From Sphingosinicella terrae (lineage in GTDB: Bacteria > Pseudomonadota > Alphaproteobacteria > Sphingomonadales > Sphingomonadaceae): 64,000 nt of DNA. The first letter of the stretch is position 1. Each line of letters begins with the position of its first letter. Shown here piece by piece: positions 27,056-36,222 of the stretch. The notes below the pieces were generated by a model. It ran no database searches, was not told where the DNA came from, and saw nothing but the letters and a program-made list of their open reading frames with translations. Where the stretch lies: positions 372,001 through 436,000 of the forward strand of contig NZ_QDFY01000002.1 in NCBI RefSeq assembly GCF_003347635.1. Direction: 5' to 3'. Both the position numbers and the translations under genes were made by a program.

Positions 27056-29563
27056 TTAGAAGTCGAAGCGCGCGGTCGCCGAGATCGTCCGGCCGTTCAG
27101 CAGGTGGGCGCCCACGATCCCGTTGACCGGAAGGGTGGCCTGGTTGATCCCGGTGAACGCCGTCACGTCGAACAGGTTGTCCGCGTTGAGCGACAGCAGC
27201 AGCCGCTCGGTCGGACGGAACTGGACGAACGCGTTGGTCGTGACATAGCCCGGCATGCGAAGCTCGTTCGTATCCTGGGCGAAGCTGCCGGTCGTGCCGA
27301 TGAACACCGCGCCGACGGCGAAGCGGTCGGTCGAATATTGCGGCGTCGCCTGGAAAATGAGCTCGGCCTGGTGCCGCGGGGTGTTCCCGATGAGCTCCGG
27401 ACGAAGCTGGTCGGCGGTAATCTCCGCGTCGGTGTAGGTCGCGCCGGCCGTGAGGCTGAACCCGCCCCAGCGGTAGCCGCCCTCGAACTCGAGGCCCATC
27501 GCCTCATATTCGCGAAGGATCGGCGCACCGTTGGTGCTGTCGATGTTCGTGTCCTCGGTCGCGGCCCAGAAGCCGGTCAGGTTCAGCGTCAGGTTCGACG
27601 TGCGGTACTTCACGCCGACCTCGGCCTGCTTCACGAAGTCGACGGCGGCGCCGTCGATCAGGATGCTGCCGTCGGTCGGGCTGACGATCGGGCTGAACAG
27701 GATACGGTCCGCATTGAGGCGGCCGCCGCGGCTGTAGCGTCCGAACACGGCCAGCGGCTCGGCGATCCGGTAATTGACGCCCACCGAGTAGGACAGGTAG
27801 CCGAAGTCATAGTCGACCGGAGCCGGGCTGGTGAGCGGCAGCACGGCCACGTAGCGCTCGGCGACCGAGATCACGCCGTCGCCGTTCATGTCGCGCGCGG
27901 TCGTGCCGACGCGGCCGGCGCCGAGGTCCGAGCCGAAAACGGAACCGCTCGCATGGCCGAAATCGTAGCGAAGGCTGCCGCCGAGCACGAGATTGCCGAC
28001 ATGGTAGTTGAGCGACGCGAACGGCGCGTTGACTGCATAGTCGAGCCGGAAGCTGCGACGGAACTGGCCGCCGCGGCGTCCCAGATCGAAGCTGAAGAAG
28101 CCGTCCTGGGTCTGCGGCACGCCACCGGCGCTGACGATGTCGAGCAAGGCGGCCTCGCCGTCGCCGCGAACCTCGGACACGACCTGGGTCCATAGCCAGT
28201 CGGAGTCGATCGTCTGACGCGAATTGTAGATGCCGGCAGTGGTGGTCAGGTTGCCGCCGCCAATCTCCCAGACGCGGCTGGCGCGCAGGTCGTTGACGCC
28301 GTAGTTCAGGCTGTGGAGGTCGACATCGACCACCGTGAGCAGCGCGAGCAGGCCGTTGCCGTTGAGCGCGTTCGGATCGGTGATCGTCTGGCCCGCCTGC
28401 GGACCGTTGGCGTAGCGCAGGGTCGCGCCGGGGCCGCCGAACTGCATCGCGAGCATCGCTGCCGGGCCGAAGGTCGGGTACATCCGGCCGACGAAGTGAC
28501 GCGCCATGTCCGAATAGCGGAAGCGGTCGGTGACGGTCCAGCCGGCGACCTCGAACTGCGCCTCGAGCCCGACCGACTTTACCTGCGAACGCTGACCGTC
28601 GCGGACGTCGTGGCGGGAGACGTTGTTCTCGCCGTCGAGCGTGATGTTGGTGGTGAAGTAGCGCGTCAGCAGGCTGTCGCCATTGGCCTCGAAGCCGGTG
28701 ACGGAGTCGAACGACGGATCGGCGTTGGTGCCGGTCACCCGCATCGGAACCTGATCGTAGACCGGCGCGCTGTCATCCAGGAACTTGCCGTAGAAGCGGA
28801 TATAGCCGCCCTCGAAATCCTGGGTGACGTTGAGCTTGATCTGGCCGCCGCGATAGGCGTCGTAGCCGGCGCTGCGCTGGCCCTCCCCGGTGCGGTAGAA
28901 GCCGCCGATCTGGAAGCGCAGGCGGTCGTTGATCGGCGCGCCGTAGGCGAAGTCGATCCGATAGCTCTCATAGTCGAGGCCGACCGTCGTCTGGACGGCG
29001 CCGCCCTCGGTCTCGCCGGTGCGGGACTTGAAGTTGATGACGCCGCCGGGCGAGTTGGAGGCGAAGGTCGAGGCGGAGCCGCCGCGGATGGTCTCGACCT
29101 GCGAGAGGTTGAGATCGGCGCGGACGAAGCTGTCGGACGTGGCGAGAGCGATGTCGCCGAACTCGAGGACGGGAAGACCGTCCTCCTGGATCTGCACGAA
29201 GTGCGCACCGGTCGAAGCGATCGGCAGGCCGCGGATCGACAGGCTCGAATTGCCCTCGCTGCCCGTCGCCTCCGAGCGGATGCCGGGGATTGCGCGCAGG
29301 ATTTCGGCGACGGAGGGGGCGCCGAGCTTGAGGATTTCGTCGGAGCTCAGCGAGCTGGTCGAGATCGCCATGTCGAGACGGTCGCGGCCGCGGGCGACGC
29401 CCGTGGTGACGATGTCGCGGGGCGCCGCAGCGTCCTGCGCGGCGTCGGTGGCCGCCGTGGCGGTGGTGCCGGCGGCCGCCGCAATCACCGAGGCGGTTTC
29501 GGCAAGAGCCGGGGTCGCCAGCGCCAGCGGCGCTGCGGCGACAAGTAGATGTACGCTCTTCAT
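27056..29563 (-). CDS. TonB-dependent receptor, paralogue 2 of a tandem pair
   Basis: An 835-residue receptor with signal peptide LLVAAAPLALATPALA. The same pre-plug motif VTTGVARGRDRLDMAISTSSL is present, and the plug segment VETIRGGSASTFASNSPG is identical to paralogue 1. The barrel differs mostly in loops and the protein ends in ATARFDF. It has its own promoter and terminator-like hairpins, so the pair need not be co-expressed. A 16-bp palindrome of LacI-operator type lies about 120 bp upstream. Substrate unknown. Confidence 0.95.
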   Translation of the reverse strand: MKSVHLLVAAAPLALATPALAETASVIAAAAGTTATAATDAAQDAAAPRDIVTTGVARGRDRLDMAISTSSLSSDEILKLGAPSVAEILRAIPGIRSEATGSEGNSSLSIRGLPIASTGAHFVQIQEDGLPVLEFGDIALATSDSFVRADLNLSQVETIRGGSASTFASNSPGGVINFKSRTGETEGGAVQTTVGLDYESYRIDFAYGAPINDRLRFQIGGFYRTGEGQRSAGYDAYRGGQIKLNVTQDFEGGYIRFYGKFLDDSAPVYDQVPMRVTGTNADPSFDSVTGFEANGDSLLTRYFTTNITLDGENNVSRHDVRDGQRSQVKSVGLEAQFEVAGWTVTDRFRYSDMARHFVGRMYPTFGPAAMLAMQFGGPGATLRYANGPQAGQTITDPNALNGNGLLALLTVVDVDLHSLNYGVNDLRASRVWEIGGGNLTTTAGIYNSRQTIDSDWLWTQVVSEVRGDGEAALLDIVSAGGVPQTQDGFFSFDLGRRGGQFRRSFRLDYAVNAPFASLNYHVGNLVLGGSLRYDFGHASGSVFGSDLGAGRVGTTARDMNGDGVISVAERYVAVLPLTSPAPVDYDFGYLSYSVGVNYRIAEPLAVFGRYSRGGRLNADRILFSPIVSPTDGSILIDGAAVDFVKQAEVGVKYRTSNLTLNLTGFWAATEDTNIDSTNGAPILREYEAMGLEFEGGYRWGGFSLTAGATYTDAEITADQLRPELIGNTPRHQAELIFQATPQYSTDRFAVGAVFIGTTGSFAQDTNELRMPGYVTTNAFVQFRPTERLLLSLNADNLFDVTAFTGINQATLPVNGIVGAHLLNGRTISATARFDF

Positions 29564-29592
29564 TGCTGTTCCTGTCGGGAATGGAGTTTGGT

Positions 29593-29608
29593 GTCCTAGT
29601 TATAGGAC
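29593..29608 (-). promoter_or_regulatory. Palindromic -10 region of TonB receptor paralogue 2
   Basis: GTCCTA-GTTA-TAGGAC is a perfect six-base inverted repeat. Read on the minus strand it contains TATAAC in GTCCTATAAC, matching the GTCCTATAAT of paralogue 1, so it is probably the -10 region and possibly a regulator site as well. Confidence 0.5.
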
Positions 29609-29683
29609 CGCGCGACAGGGGGGGGGCGGGAGGGACCGATATTTGACCCCGCGATACTGGCGAGCGCGATTGGTTTGTCTTGC

Positions 29684-29699
29684 GTTGCACCGGTGCAAC
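29684..29699. promoter_or_regulatory. Perfect 16-bp palindrome, LacI-type operator candidate
   Basis: GTTGCACC-GGTGCAAC is fully self-complementary with a central CpG, the hallmark of LacI/GalR operators. It lies between the divergent TonB receptor gene and the short-chain dehydrogenase gene. No LacI gene is adjacent, so the regulator would be encoded elsewhere. Confidence 0.55.
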
Positions 29700-29841
29700 A
29701 GCCTCCCAGGTTTGATTTCCGTCCGATGGCAGCCGGATCATTTGCGAGCCCGGTGCCGGCGCTGGGGCGCCTGGCCGCGCCGTCGGCGTTACCCGCGAAT
29801 TTGTGATTGTGGCGCCGAACCGTCCGTCCTAGCCCCGGGCA

Positions 29842-30573
29842 ATGCCGACGATGCTGATCACCGGCGGCGCGCGCGGGATCGGGCGCGCGACCGCTCTCCT
29901 CGCCGCCGAGCGCGGCTGGTCCGTGGCACTCAATTACCGCGCCAACGAGGCGGCCGCGCGCGAGGTCGTCGCTTCGGTGGAGGCGCGGGGCGCGGCGGCC
30001 GTTGCCCTGCCCGGCGACGTTGCCGAAGAGGCCCAGGTGCTCGCCTTGTTCGACGCGGCCGAGGCGCGTTTCGGCCGGATCGACGCAGTGGTGGTGAATG
30101 CCGGCATCGTCGAGCGCGCGATGCCGCTCGCCGACATGGATGCGGCGCGGATCCGGCGCGTCCTCGAGGTCAACACGCTGGGCGCCCTGCTCTGCGCGCG
30201 CGAGGCGGCGCGCCGCCTGCCGCGGCGGACCGGCTCGATCAGCTTCGTCTCGTCGATGGCCGCCAGGCTCGGCTCGCCGTTCGAATATGTCGATTATGCC
30301 GCGTCAAAGGGCGCGATCGACAGCCTCACCATCGGCCTGGCGCGCGAGCTCGGGCCCGAGGGGATCCGCGTCAACGCCGTACGCCCCGGCCTGATCGAGA
30401 CCGACATCCATGCCAGCGGCGGCCAGCCGGACCGGGCCCGGCGGCTCGGCGCCGGCACGCCGCTCGGCCGCGCCGGCGCGCCGGAGGAAGTGGCCGCCGC
30501 CATCCTGTGGCTGGCGAGCGAGGAGGCCTCCTACACGACCGGCGCGCTCATCGACATCGCCGGCGGGCGTTAG
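29842..30573 (+). CDS. Short-chain dehydrogenase/reductase
   Basis: A classical 243-residue SDR: cofactor motif TGGARGIG, NAGIVE, catalytic Ser in VSSMAARLG, and YAASK. The loop after beta-2 (NYRANEAAA) suggests NADP(H). The C-terminus (PEEVAAAILWLASEEASYTTGALIDIAGGR) is that of the FabG/glucose dehydrogenase subgroup. It is divergent from the TonB receptor pair and convergent with the CoA transferase operon. Substrate not deducible. Confidence 0.9.
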   Translation: MPTMLITGGARGIGRATALLAAERGWSVALNYRANEAAAREVVASVEARGAAAVALPGDVAEEAQVLALFDAAEARFGRIDAVVVNAGIVERAMPLADMDAARIRRVLEVNTLGALLCAREAARRLPRRTGSISFVSSMAARLGSPFEYVDYAASKGAIDSLTIGLARELGPEGIRVNAVRPGLIETDIHASGGQPDRARRLGAGTPLGRAGAPEEVAAAILWLASEEASYTTGALIDIAGGR

Positions 30574-30603
30574 AGTCTGTCCTGGCCAGGCGGCCGCGCC
30601 GTT

Positions 30604-31776
30604 TCAGGTGCGGCTTCGGCGAAGCCAATCGCGTATCTCGTCGCCCTGCTCGTCGAGGCGGGGCGGAGCGGTCTCGGTTCCGACCTCGCCGCCGGCGAAG
30701 CGGAAGCCGGCGCCGACGATGTGGCAATCGGGCGAGTCAGGCAGGCCGTCGACACGCAGCGGAAGCTTGAGGCCGCGTTCCGCGAGGTGGGGAAGGGAGG
30801 CGGCCTCGCCGACCTCGCGGACCATGCCGCAGGGAATGCCCGCGGCGCTCATCTCGGCCTCCCAGGCCTCGGCCGGTTTGCGCCGCAATTCGGCGGCGAG
30901 GCTCTCCTGCATCGCGGCCGAATGGGTGCGGCGGCTATCGGGATCGGCGAAGCGCGGGTCCTCCAGCCAGTCCTCGCGGCCGAGATGCCGGGCAAGCGCT
31001 GCGAACTGGCCCTGCTGGACGACGCCGAGCGAGATCAGCCGGCCGTCGCCCGCCTCGAACATCGCCGAGGTCGGCTGTCCGCTATAGCCGACATTGCCGG
31101 TGCGCTCGAGCGCGGTGCCGGTGACGAGATAGGGCACCACCGCCGAGGCCATGAAGGCGAGGCTCGCGTCGAGCATGGCGACGTCGATAAACTCGCCCTT
31201 GCCGCTGCGCTCGCGACCCAACAAGGCAGCCAGGACGGCGAGGGCGGCGGTCTGCCCGGTCAGCGTGTCGACGACGGGAAAGCCCACCCGCATCGGCGGA
31301 TCTCCGGGATTGCCGCCCAGGCTCATCATGCCGCTCGTGGCCTGGACGATATTGTCGATCGCCGGCCAGTCGCGCAGCGGTCCCTCCTGGCCGTATCCGG
31401 AGATGGAGCAGTAGACGAGGCGCGGGTTGCGCGCCCGCACCGCCTCGTAGCCGAGCCCGAGCCGCGCCATCACGCCGGGCCGGAAATTCTCGAGCAGCAC
31501 GTCCGATCGGTCGACGATGTCCAGCGCGGTCTCGAGATCCGCCTCGCTCTTGAGGTCGAGGCTGATCGACTTCTTGCCGGCATTCACCGCGATGAAGGCG
31601 GGAGCCATGCCGTCATAGCGCCGATCGGCACCATAATAGCGCATCGCGTCGCCGCGCCCGGGCGCCTCGATCTTGATCACCTCGGCGCCGAGCAGACAGA
31701 GCAGGTGCGAGGCGAACGGTCCCGCCATCACATGGCTGAAGTCGGCGACGCGGATGCCCTCCAGGGGCCTGGACAT
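30604..31776 (-). CDS. Class III CoA transferase (CaiB/BaiF), last gene of the dehydratase operon
   Basis: A 390-residue CaiB-type enzyme. The N-terminus (VADFSHVMAGPFASHLLCLLGAEVIKIE), ENFRPG and GYGQEGPL are family hallmarks, and Asp170 in FPVVDTLTGQ is the probable catalytic carboxylate forming the glutamyl/aspartyl-CoA type anhydride. Class III enzymes move CoA between carboxylic acids, often to carnitine, oxalate, mesaconate or phenylpropionate substrates. AGGAG lies ahead of the ATG, which starts two bases after the TRAP binding-protein stop. It likely activates or recycles the CoA ester used by the dehydratase-like subunits; the acid is unknown. Confidence 0.93.
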   Translation of the reverse strand: MSRPLEGIRVADFSHVMAGPFASHLLCLLGAEVIKIEAPGRGDAMRYYGADRRYDGMAPAFIAVNAGKKSISLDLKSEADLETALDIVDRSDVLLENFRPGVMARLGLGYEAVRARNPRLVYCSISGYGQEGPLRDWPAIDNIVQATSGMMSLGGNPGDPPMRVGFPVVDTLTGQTAALAVLAALLGRERSGKGEFIDVAMLDASLAFMASAVVPYLVTGTALERTGNVGYSGQPTSAMFEAGDGRLISLGVVQQGQFAALARHLGREDWLEDPRFADPDSRRTHSAAMQESLAAELRRKPAEAWEAEMSAAGIPCGMVREVGEAASLPHLAERGLKLPLRVDGLPDSPDCHIVGAGFRFAGGEVGTETAPPRLDEQGDEIRDWLRRSRT

Positions 31777-31778
31777 GG

Positions 31779-32813
31779 TTAGGAACTCCTGCACGTGACC
31801 TGGCCGTTCGCGCCGATGCTGGCGCGGGCCGTGTTGAACACCTGGCTGCCGTCGATGCCGTAGCGCGACAAAGCGGCGGCATTGGCCGCAGCGTCGCGCA
31901 AATAGAGGGCGTCGAAGGCGCTTTGGTCCTCCGGGCGGACCGGATAGACTTGGACGCCGCTGCTCGTGGCCGCCTCGAACCCGGCCTCGAGCGCGGCGCT
32001 TATCTCGCGGGCCAGCGCCGCTTCCCAGACCGCGCTCGCCTCGCGGAGCACCGCCCGGTGCTCGGGCGAGAGACGATCCCAGCGCGCCCGGCTCATCGCC
32101 CGCGCGGGATAGGCGCCGCGCGGTATCGCGAGCGGCGTGAAATGACGGGTGACCTCGGCGAAATGGAGCGCGCGGAACGTGTCGGCCGGAGCGACGACGC
32201 CGTCGAGCACGCCCTTGGCCAAGGCGGAATAGACCTCGCCCATCGGCATGTTGACCGGATCGGCGCCGAGATGACGCAGCACCGAGAGCAATTCGGTCGG
32301 CGCCCGGATGCGCAGCCCGCGCAGGTCGTCGAGGGTGCGTACCGGCCGTTCCCGCGTGATGATGCCGGGCAGGCTGCCGCCCTGGACGGCGAGCACGACC
32401 AGCCCGTCCAGCTCCTCCGCGAATTGCGGACTGGCCGCGGCCATGCAGCGATACAGAGCAAGCTGCTGGTCGATGTCGGTGATGCCGGCATAGAAGCCCG
32501 ACTGGACCCGGATGAGGTGGGCGCCGCCCTTGACGTAGATCGGGGTGATCAGCCCGGCATCGGCGACGCCGTGGCGCAGCTCCTCCATGGAATGATCGGA
32601 GGAAAGCAGCGCGCCCGACCAGCTCGGCCGGACCCGCAGCGTGCCGCCCGATCGGCGGTCGACGAAGTCCATCCAGGCGCGGTCGGCGCGGCTGAACGGA
32701 TGGGTCGGTCCGTAGGGCGTCGCATAGACGATCTCGGTCGTGCCCGGCGGCAGCGGACGGCTGCAGCCGAGCAGGACGAGCAGCAAAGGAAGGAGGAGGG
32801 CGGCTGCCCTCAT
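31779..32813 (-). CDS. dctP: TRAP transporter substrate-binding protein (DctP type), lipoprotein
   Basis: A 344-residue TRAP solute receptor with a lipoprotein signal (LLLPLLLVLLGC), so the mature protein is probably membrane-tethered. The DctP fold shows YATPYGPTHPFSRADRAWMDFV, the Arg-containing motif GLRIRAPTELLSVLRHLGADPVNM and EVYSALAKGVLDGVVAPADTFRALHFAEV, the usual carboxylate-binding signature. It binds an organic acid in the periplasm for the DctQM permease encoded in the same operon but four genes away. Its ATG overlaps the dehydratase subunit stop (ATGA). Confidence 0.92.
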   Translation of the reverse strand: MRAAALLLPLLLVLLGCSRPLPPGTTEIVYATPYGPTHPFSRADRAWMDFVDRRSGGTLRVRPSWSGALLSSDHSMEELRHGVADAGLITPIYVKGGAHLIRVQSGFYAGITDIDQQLALYRCMAAASPQFAEELDGLVVLAVQGGSLPGIITRERPVRTLDDLRGLRIRAPTELLSVLRHLGADPVNMPMGEVYSALAKGVLDGVVAPADTFRALHFAEVTRHFTPLAIPRGAYPARAMSRARWDRLSPEHRAVLREASAVWEAALAREISAALEAGFEAATSSGVQVYPVRPEDQSAFDALYLRDAAANAAALSRYGIDGSQVFNTARASIGANGQVTCRSS

Positions 32814-34096
32814 GCCCGCCCCGCGTCGATCAGGAAGCGCTCGACCACGCCGACCATCGCCTCGCGGTCCCAATGGGCGGCGTCGACCATGTCGGCGTCG
32901 AAGGCGAGGACCGGAACGCCGGCTTCCTCCAGCGCGAGCCGGGTCAGGTTGGTCCCGGACTGGGAGAGGCGGCTTCCCGGCGGCACCAGCATCACCGCGG
33001 CGTCGATGCCGCAGCGTTCCGCCTCGCTCACCATCCAGCCGTTCATCCACGGCGGCAGGTGGAGGACCTCGTTCATCGAGCAGATGCGGCTGGCCAGCGC
33101 CTCCATTGGCCGACCCTTGATCTCGCGTATATATTGCGGGCCGGCGAAGGGCATGTACATCGACCAGACGAAGACGGCGCCGAGCCGCGCCTCCAGCGCC
33201 TGATAGAAGCCGGGATCGTGCCACAGCCCGGCCCCGATCCACATCAGCCGCAATTTCTCGTTCTGTGCGACCGCCTCGCCTTTGGCCACGCGCTCGGCGA
33301 CTTCGTCGCGGAAGCGTTTGGCATGGGCGACCGCCCAGTCTGAGCCGCGATGCCATTGCGGGATCATCGTGTTGGGCATCTGGTCGGTGATCGCCACCGG
33401 GCAGGGGCGGGCGGAGCCGATCAGCCGGGCCGCCTCGTCAATATAGCCTTCTTGCTCGTTGATCCGCTCCATCAGATGCGCGAGCTTCTCCTCGTCGAAG
33501 CGGCGGCCGGTCTTGCGCTCGAGCAGGTCTATCAGGGCGCGCATCTCCTCGACCAGCAAGGCGATCCGGTCCTCCTGGAACACCTGCTCCCACTGTCCCC
33601 GGGACTTGTCGAACCAGGCCGGGTCCTTGTGGGTCCAGGCCGGCGCCTCCATCGCGAAGAAGTCGGTGCCGAGCGCGTCGGCCCATTGCGCGAAGACGTT
33701 CTGGATGCAGTCGCAGGTCAGGCGGGCGAGCAGCACGCTCGGCTTGGGCAGCCCGCCCCAGGGCGCGCTGGCGGGATCGTCGGCGAGGGTGCAGGCGAGG
33801 CCGAGCGAGCAATAGCGGCAGCTGTTGGACGGATAGCCCTTCGCCGTCATCGCCTCGAAATAGCGGGTCGAGAGCTGCTTGGCGGAGATATAGGCCGACC
33901 ACCATTGGTTGGTGACCAGCGGGATATCCATGACGTGGAAGATCTCGTGCGGCGTATCCGCCTGGGCAATGGCGAAGGGCTCGCCCTCGTCGACGACGCG
34001 GCGCCTGAGATCGGCGCCGAACGCCTTCTGGAAGGCGGTCGCCGCCGAGGTGCAGGCAAGGTCCTTGCGGCTGCGAAGGCCGGTCGTCGTGGTCAT
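32810..34096 (-). CDS. 2-hydroxyacyl-CoA dehydratase-like subunit (large)
   Basis: A 428-residue protein of the HgdB/FldC/BcrC family, whose heterodimers carry 4Fe-4S clusters and remove water from (R)-2-hydroxyacyl-CoA by a radical mechanism, or reduce benzoyl-CoA. Cysteines at 93 and 96 (SNSCRYCSLGLAC) and 128/130 (LTCDCIQN) fit the first two cluster positions. The late position, usually Cys before a G-I/V-P-V/T-L segment, appears to be Ser/Gly here (SRLSQSGTN before EEAGVPVLAFDAD). The family normally needs an ATP-dependent activator, which is not in the window. Both ends overlap CoA-transferase and TRAP genes by four bases. Family call firm; reaction inferred. Confidence 0.85.
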   Translation of the reverse strand: MTTTTGLRSRKDLACTSAATAFQKAFGADLRRRVVDEGEPFAIAQADTPHEIFHVMDIPLVTNQWWSAYISAKQLSTRYFEAMTAKGYPSNSCRYCSLGLACTLADDPASAPWGGLPKPSVLLARLTCDCIQNVFAQWADALGTDFFAMEAPAWTHKDPAWFDKSRGQWEQVFQEDRIALLVEEMRALIDLLERKTGRRFDEEKLAHLMERINEQEGYIDEAARLIGSARPCPVAITDQMPNTMIPQWHRGSDWAVAHAKRFRDEVAERVAKGEAVAQNEKLRLMWIGAGLWHDPGFYQALEARLGAVFVWSMYMPFAGPQYIREIKGRPMEALASRICSMNEVLHLPPWMNGWMVSEAERCGIDAAVMLVPPGSRLSQSGTNLTRLALEEAGVPVLAFDADMVDAAHWDREAMVGVVERFLIDAGRA

Positions 34097-36222
34097 TGGA
34101 AGAGTCCTGTTTGCTGGAGCGCGCGCGCCTGCTCCGGCGAGAGGCCGGCCAGCCCGGTCGCGATCTCGACCGAATGCTCGCCGAGGCTCGGCGGCCGGAA
34201 CGGCGCGACCGTATCGCGCGAGAAGTCGATCGGGGTGCGGACATGGCCGAAGCGGCCGAGCAGCTCGTGGTCGAGCTCGACGAGGGCGCCGCGCGCGCCG
34301 AGCTGCGGGTCGGCCTCGATCAGGTCCTCGATATCCTGGACCGCGCCGGCCATGATTCCGGCCGCCTGCAGTATCTCCGCCGCCTCCCGGTCGCTGCGCT
34401 GACTGGTCCAGGCGGCGACGTCGTCGCCGGTGACGGACTTGAGCCTGGCCTCGTCCTCGGCCGTCGGCAGGGTGATCGCGACCCAGCGATCCTCGCCGGC
34501 GGCCGGGTAGAGATCCTGATGGTGCACCACCGGGTCGGCATTGCCCATCCGCGTCGGCCGCTCGCCCCGCTGCTCGGCGACGAAGGCGTCGTGCATCTGC
34601 TGGACGCAGATCTCGTACATCGAGGCGTCGACATGGCCGCCGCGCCCGGTCCGTCCGCGATGCTCGATCGCGGCCGCGGCCGCGGCCGCCATGACGAAGG
34701 GAACGATGACGTCGCCATAAGGGACCGCGCCAGGGATGACCGGATCGCGGTCCGGCCAGCCGGTGAGGAAGGTCCGCCCCGACAGGGCGCCGCCGGTGCC
34801 GTCGACGCCCCATTCCTCGGCGAGTGGCCCGGTCTGGCCGAATACGCTGCCCGACACCATGACGATCGCCGGATTGATCGCGGCGAGGCTGTCATAATCG
34901 AGCCCGAGCTTGGCCATCGTGCCCGGCGAGAAGTTCTCGACGACGATGTCGGCCCATTCGACGAGCGGCCGCAGCAGCGCCCGCGCCTCCGGCTTCTTCA
35001 TGTCGAGCGCGAGGCTGCGCTTCGACGTGTTGAGATGGGCGAACCAGGGCTTGTCGTCGAAATTGCCAGGCCTCGACGCGGAGACCTGGACGTCGAGGCG
35101 CGACAGGCAGGGGCGGGTCCGGCTCTCGACCTTGACGACGTCGGCGCCGAGGTCGCCCAATGTCTTGGTGGTGATCGACCCGACCAGCGCCCAGGAGAAA
35201 TCGAGCACGCGCAGGCCGGAGAGCGGCCCCGGGCGATCGCTCGGCGCGATGTCGCGCACGGGCGCGGCTGCCGTGGCTTCGCGCAGCGACACGAAGCGGC
35301 CGGGAAGGCGCAGTCCCTCGGCTTCGGTCCAGAAGCCGCGCGCCTCCAGATGCGGATCGCCCAGGACGTCGCGCGGCTCGGCGACGACGCAGGCATTGAT
35401 GCCGCGGCGGCGGCCCTCCGTGCCGACTTCGGCGCGGGTGCGCGTCGCGAAGAAATCGGCGATCGCCGCCTCCCATTGCGCCCGTATCTCCGGGTCGAGG
35501 GTCGAGCGGTTGTAGCTCAGCCAATCGACGCCGCGGAGCGGATTGGGCAGCCTGGCCTCGTCGATCCAGTCCGACAGCGCCTGGTTGGCCGGCGCGCCGA
35601 AGCGGCCGGTCATCAGCGAATGGAAGCACCAGCCGTCCGCCAGCGCCCAGATGCAGCGCACCGTCGCCCGGCCGTAATTGAGCGCGCCGCCCGCCCGGTG
35701 GAGCTTGCGCCGGTCGAACTGCCAGGAAAGGATGCCGTTGACGTTGCGGCTGAACGCGACTTCCTGGATCGAAACGTCGACATGCTGGCCGCGGCCGGAG
35801 CGGGCGCGCTCGAGCGAGGCGGCCATCGCGCCCGCCGCCGCGGCCATGTCGGCGTGGAAGGTGCAGGCGTCGAGCGCCTCCTTGACGGGGCGCCGGTCGG
35901 GCTGCCCGGTGAGGCGCAGCGCGCCGCCCATGGCGGAAGCGACCAGCTCGCCGCCTTTCCACCCGCCGCGCGGGCCGCCGCTGCCGAACGGGGTCACCGA
36001 GACATGGACGAGCGCGGGATACAGCTGCTCGATCCGTGCGCGTGGCCAGCCGGCCTCGGCGAAGCCGTCGGCGCCGACATCGTCGATGAGGAAGCTGGCG
36101 CCCGCCAGTTCGCCGCCCCCCCCCGTCACCAGGTCGGCACCGAGCGAGGCGAGGAAGCGGGCGAGGGGGCGGCCGGCCATCGCGCCGGCGGCGACCACCT
36201 TGTGGCCGGCGAGCGGTTTCAT
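34093..36222 (-). CDS. Double-domain class III CoA transferase
   Basis: A 709-residue fusion of two CaiB/BaiF modules. Module 1 (about 1-325) is shortened at its start (VVAAGAMAGRPLARFLASLGADLV) and has a candidate catalytic Asp125 in CTFHADMAAAAG. Module 2 (about 333-709) is complete: LRVLDFSWALVGSITTKTLGDLGADVVKVE, VENFSPGTMAKLG and Asp504 in VPYGDVIVP. Most CaiB proteins have one module and dimerise as interlocked rings, so a fusion could form the pair intramolecularly; DddD-like enzymes also contain two modules. It lies between the two dehydratase-like subunit genes with four-base overlaps, arguing for one pathway. Confidence 0.9.
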   Translation of the reverse strand: MKPLAGHKVVAAGAMAGRPLARFLASLGADLVTGGGGELAGASFLIDDVGADGFAEAGWPRARIEQLYPALVHVSVTPFGSGGPRGGWKGGELVASAMGGALRLTGQPDRRPVKEALDACTFHADMAAAAGAMAASLERARSGRGQHVDVSIQEVAFSRNVNGILSWQFDRRKLHRAGGALNYGRATVRCIWALADGWCFHSLMTGRFGAPANQALSDWIDEARLPNPLRGVDWLSYNRSTLDPEIRAQWEAAIADFFATRTRAEVGTEGRRRGINACVVAEPRDVLGDPHLEARGFWTEAEGLRLPGRFVSLREATAAAPVRDIAPSDRPGPLSGLRVLDFSWALVGSITTKTLGDLGADVVKVESRTRPCLSRLDVQVSASRPGNFDDKPWFAHLNTSKRSLALDMKKPEARALLRPLVEWADIVVENFSPGTMAKLGLDYDSLAAINPAIVMVSGSVFGQTGPLAEEWGVDGTGGALSGRTFLTGWPDRDPVIPGAVPYGDVIVPFVMAAAAAAAIEHRGRTGRGGHVDASMYEICVQQMHDAFVAEQRGERPTRMGNADPVVHHQDLYPAAGEDRWVAITLPTAEDEARLKSVTGDDVAAWTSQRSDREAAEILQAAGIMAGAVQDIEDLIEADPQLGARGALVELDHELLGRFGHVRTPIDFSRDTVAPFRPPSLGEHSVEIATGLAGLSPEQARALQQTGLFQ

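Noticed and set aside
29620-29630. Run of G residues upstream of the second TonB receptor paralogue as a phase-variation tract
   Set aside because: Short run outside any coding frame and not placed between promoter elements in a convincing way; no evidence for switching.
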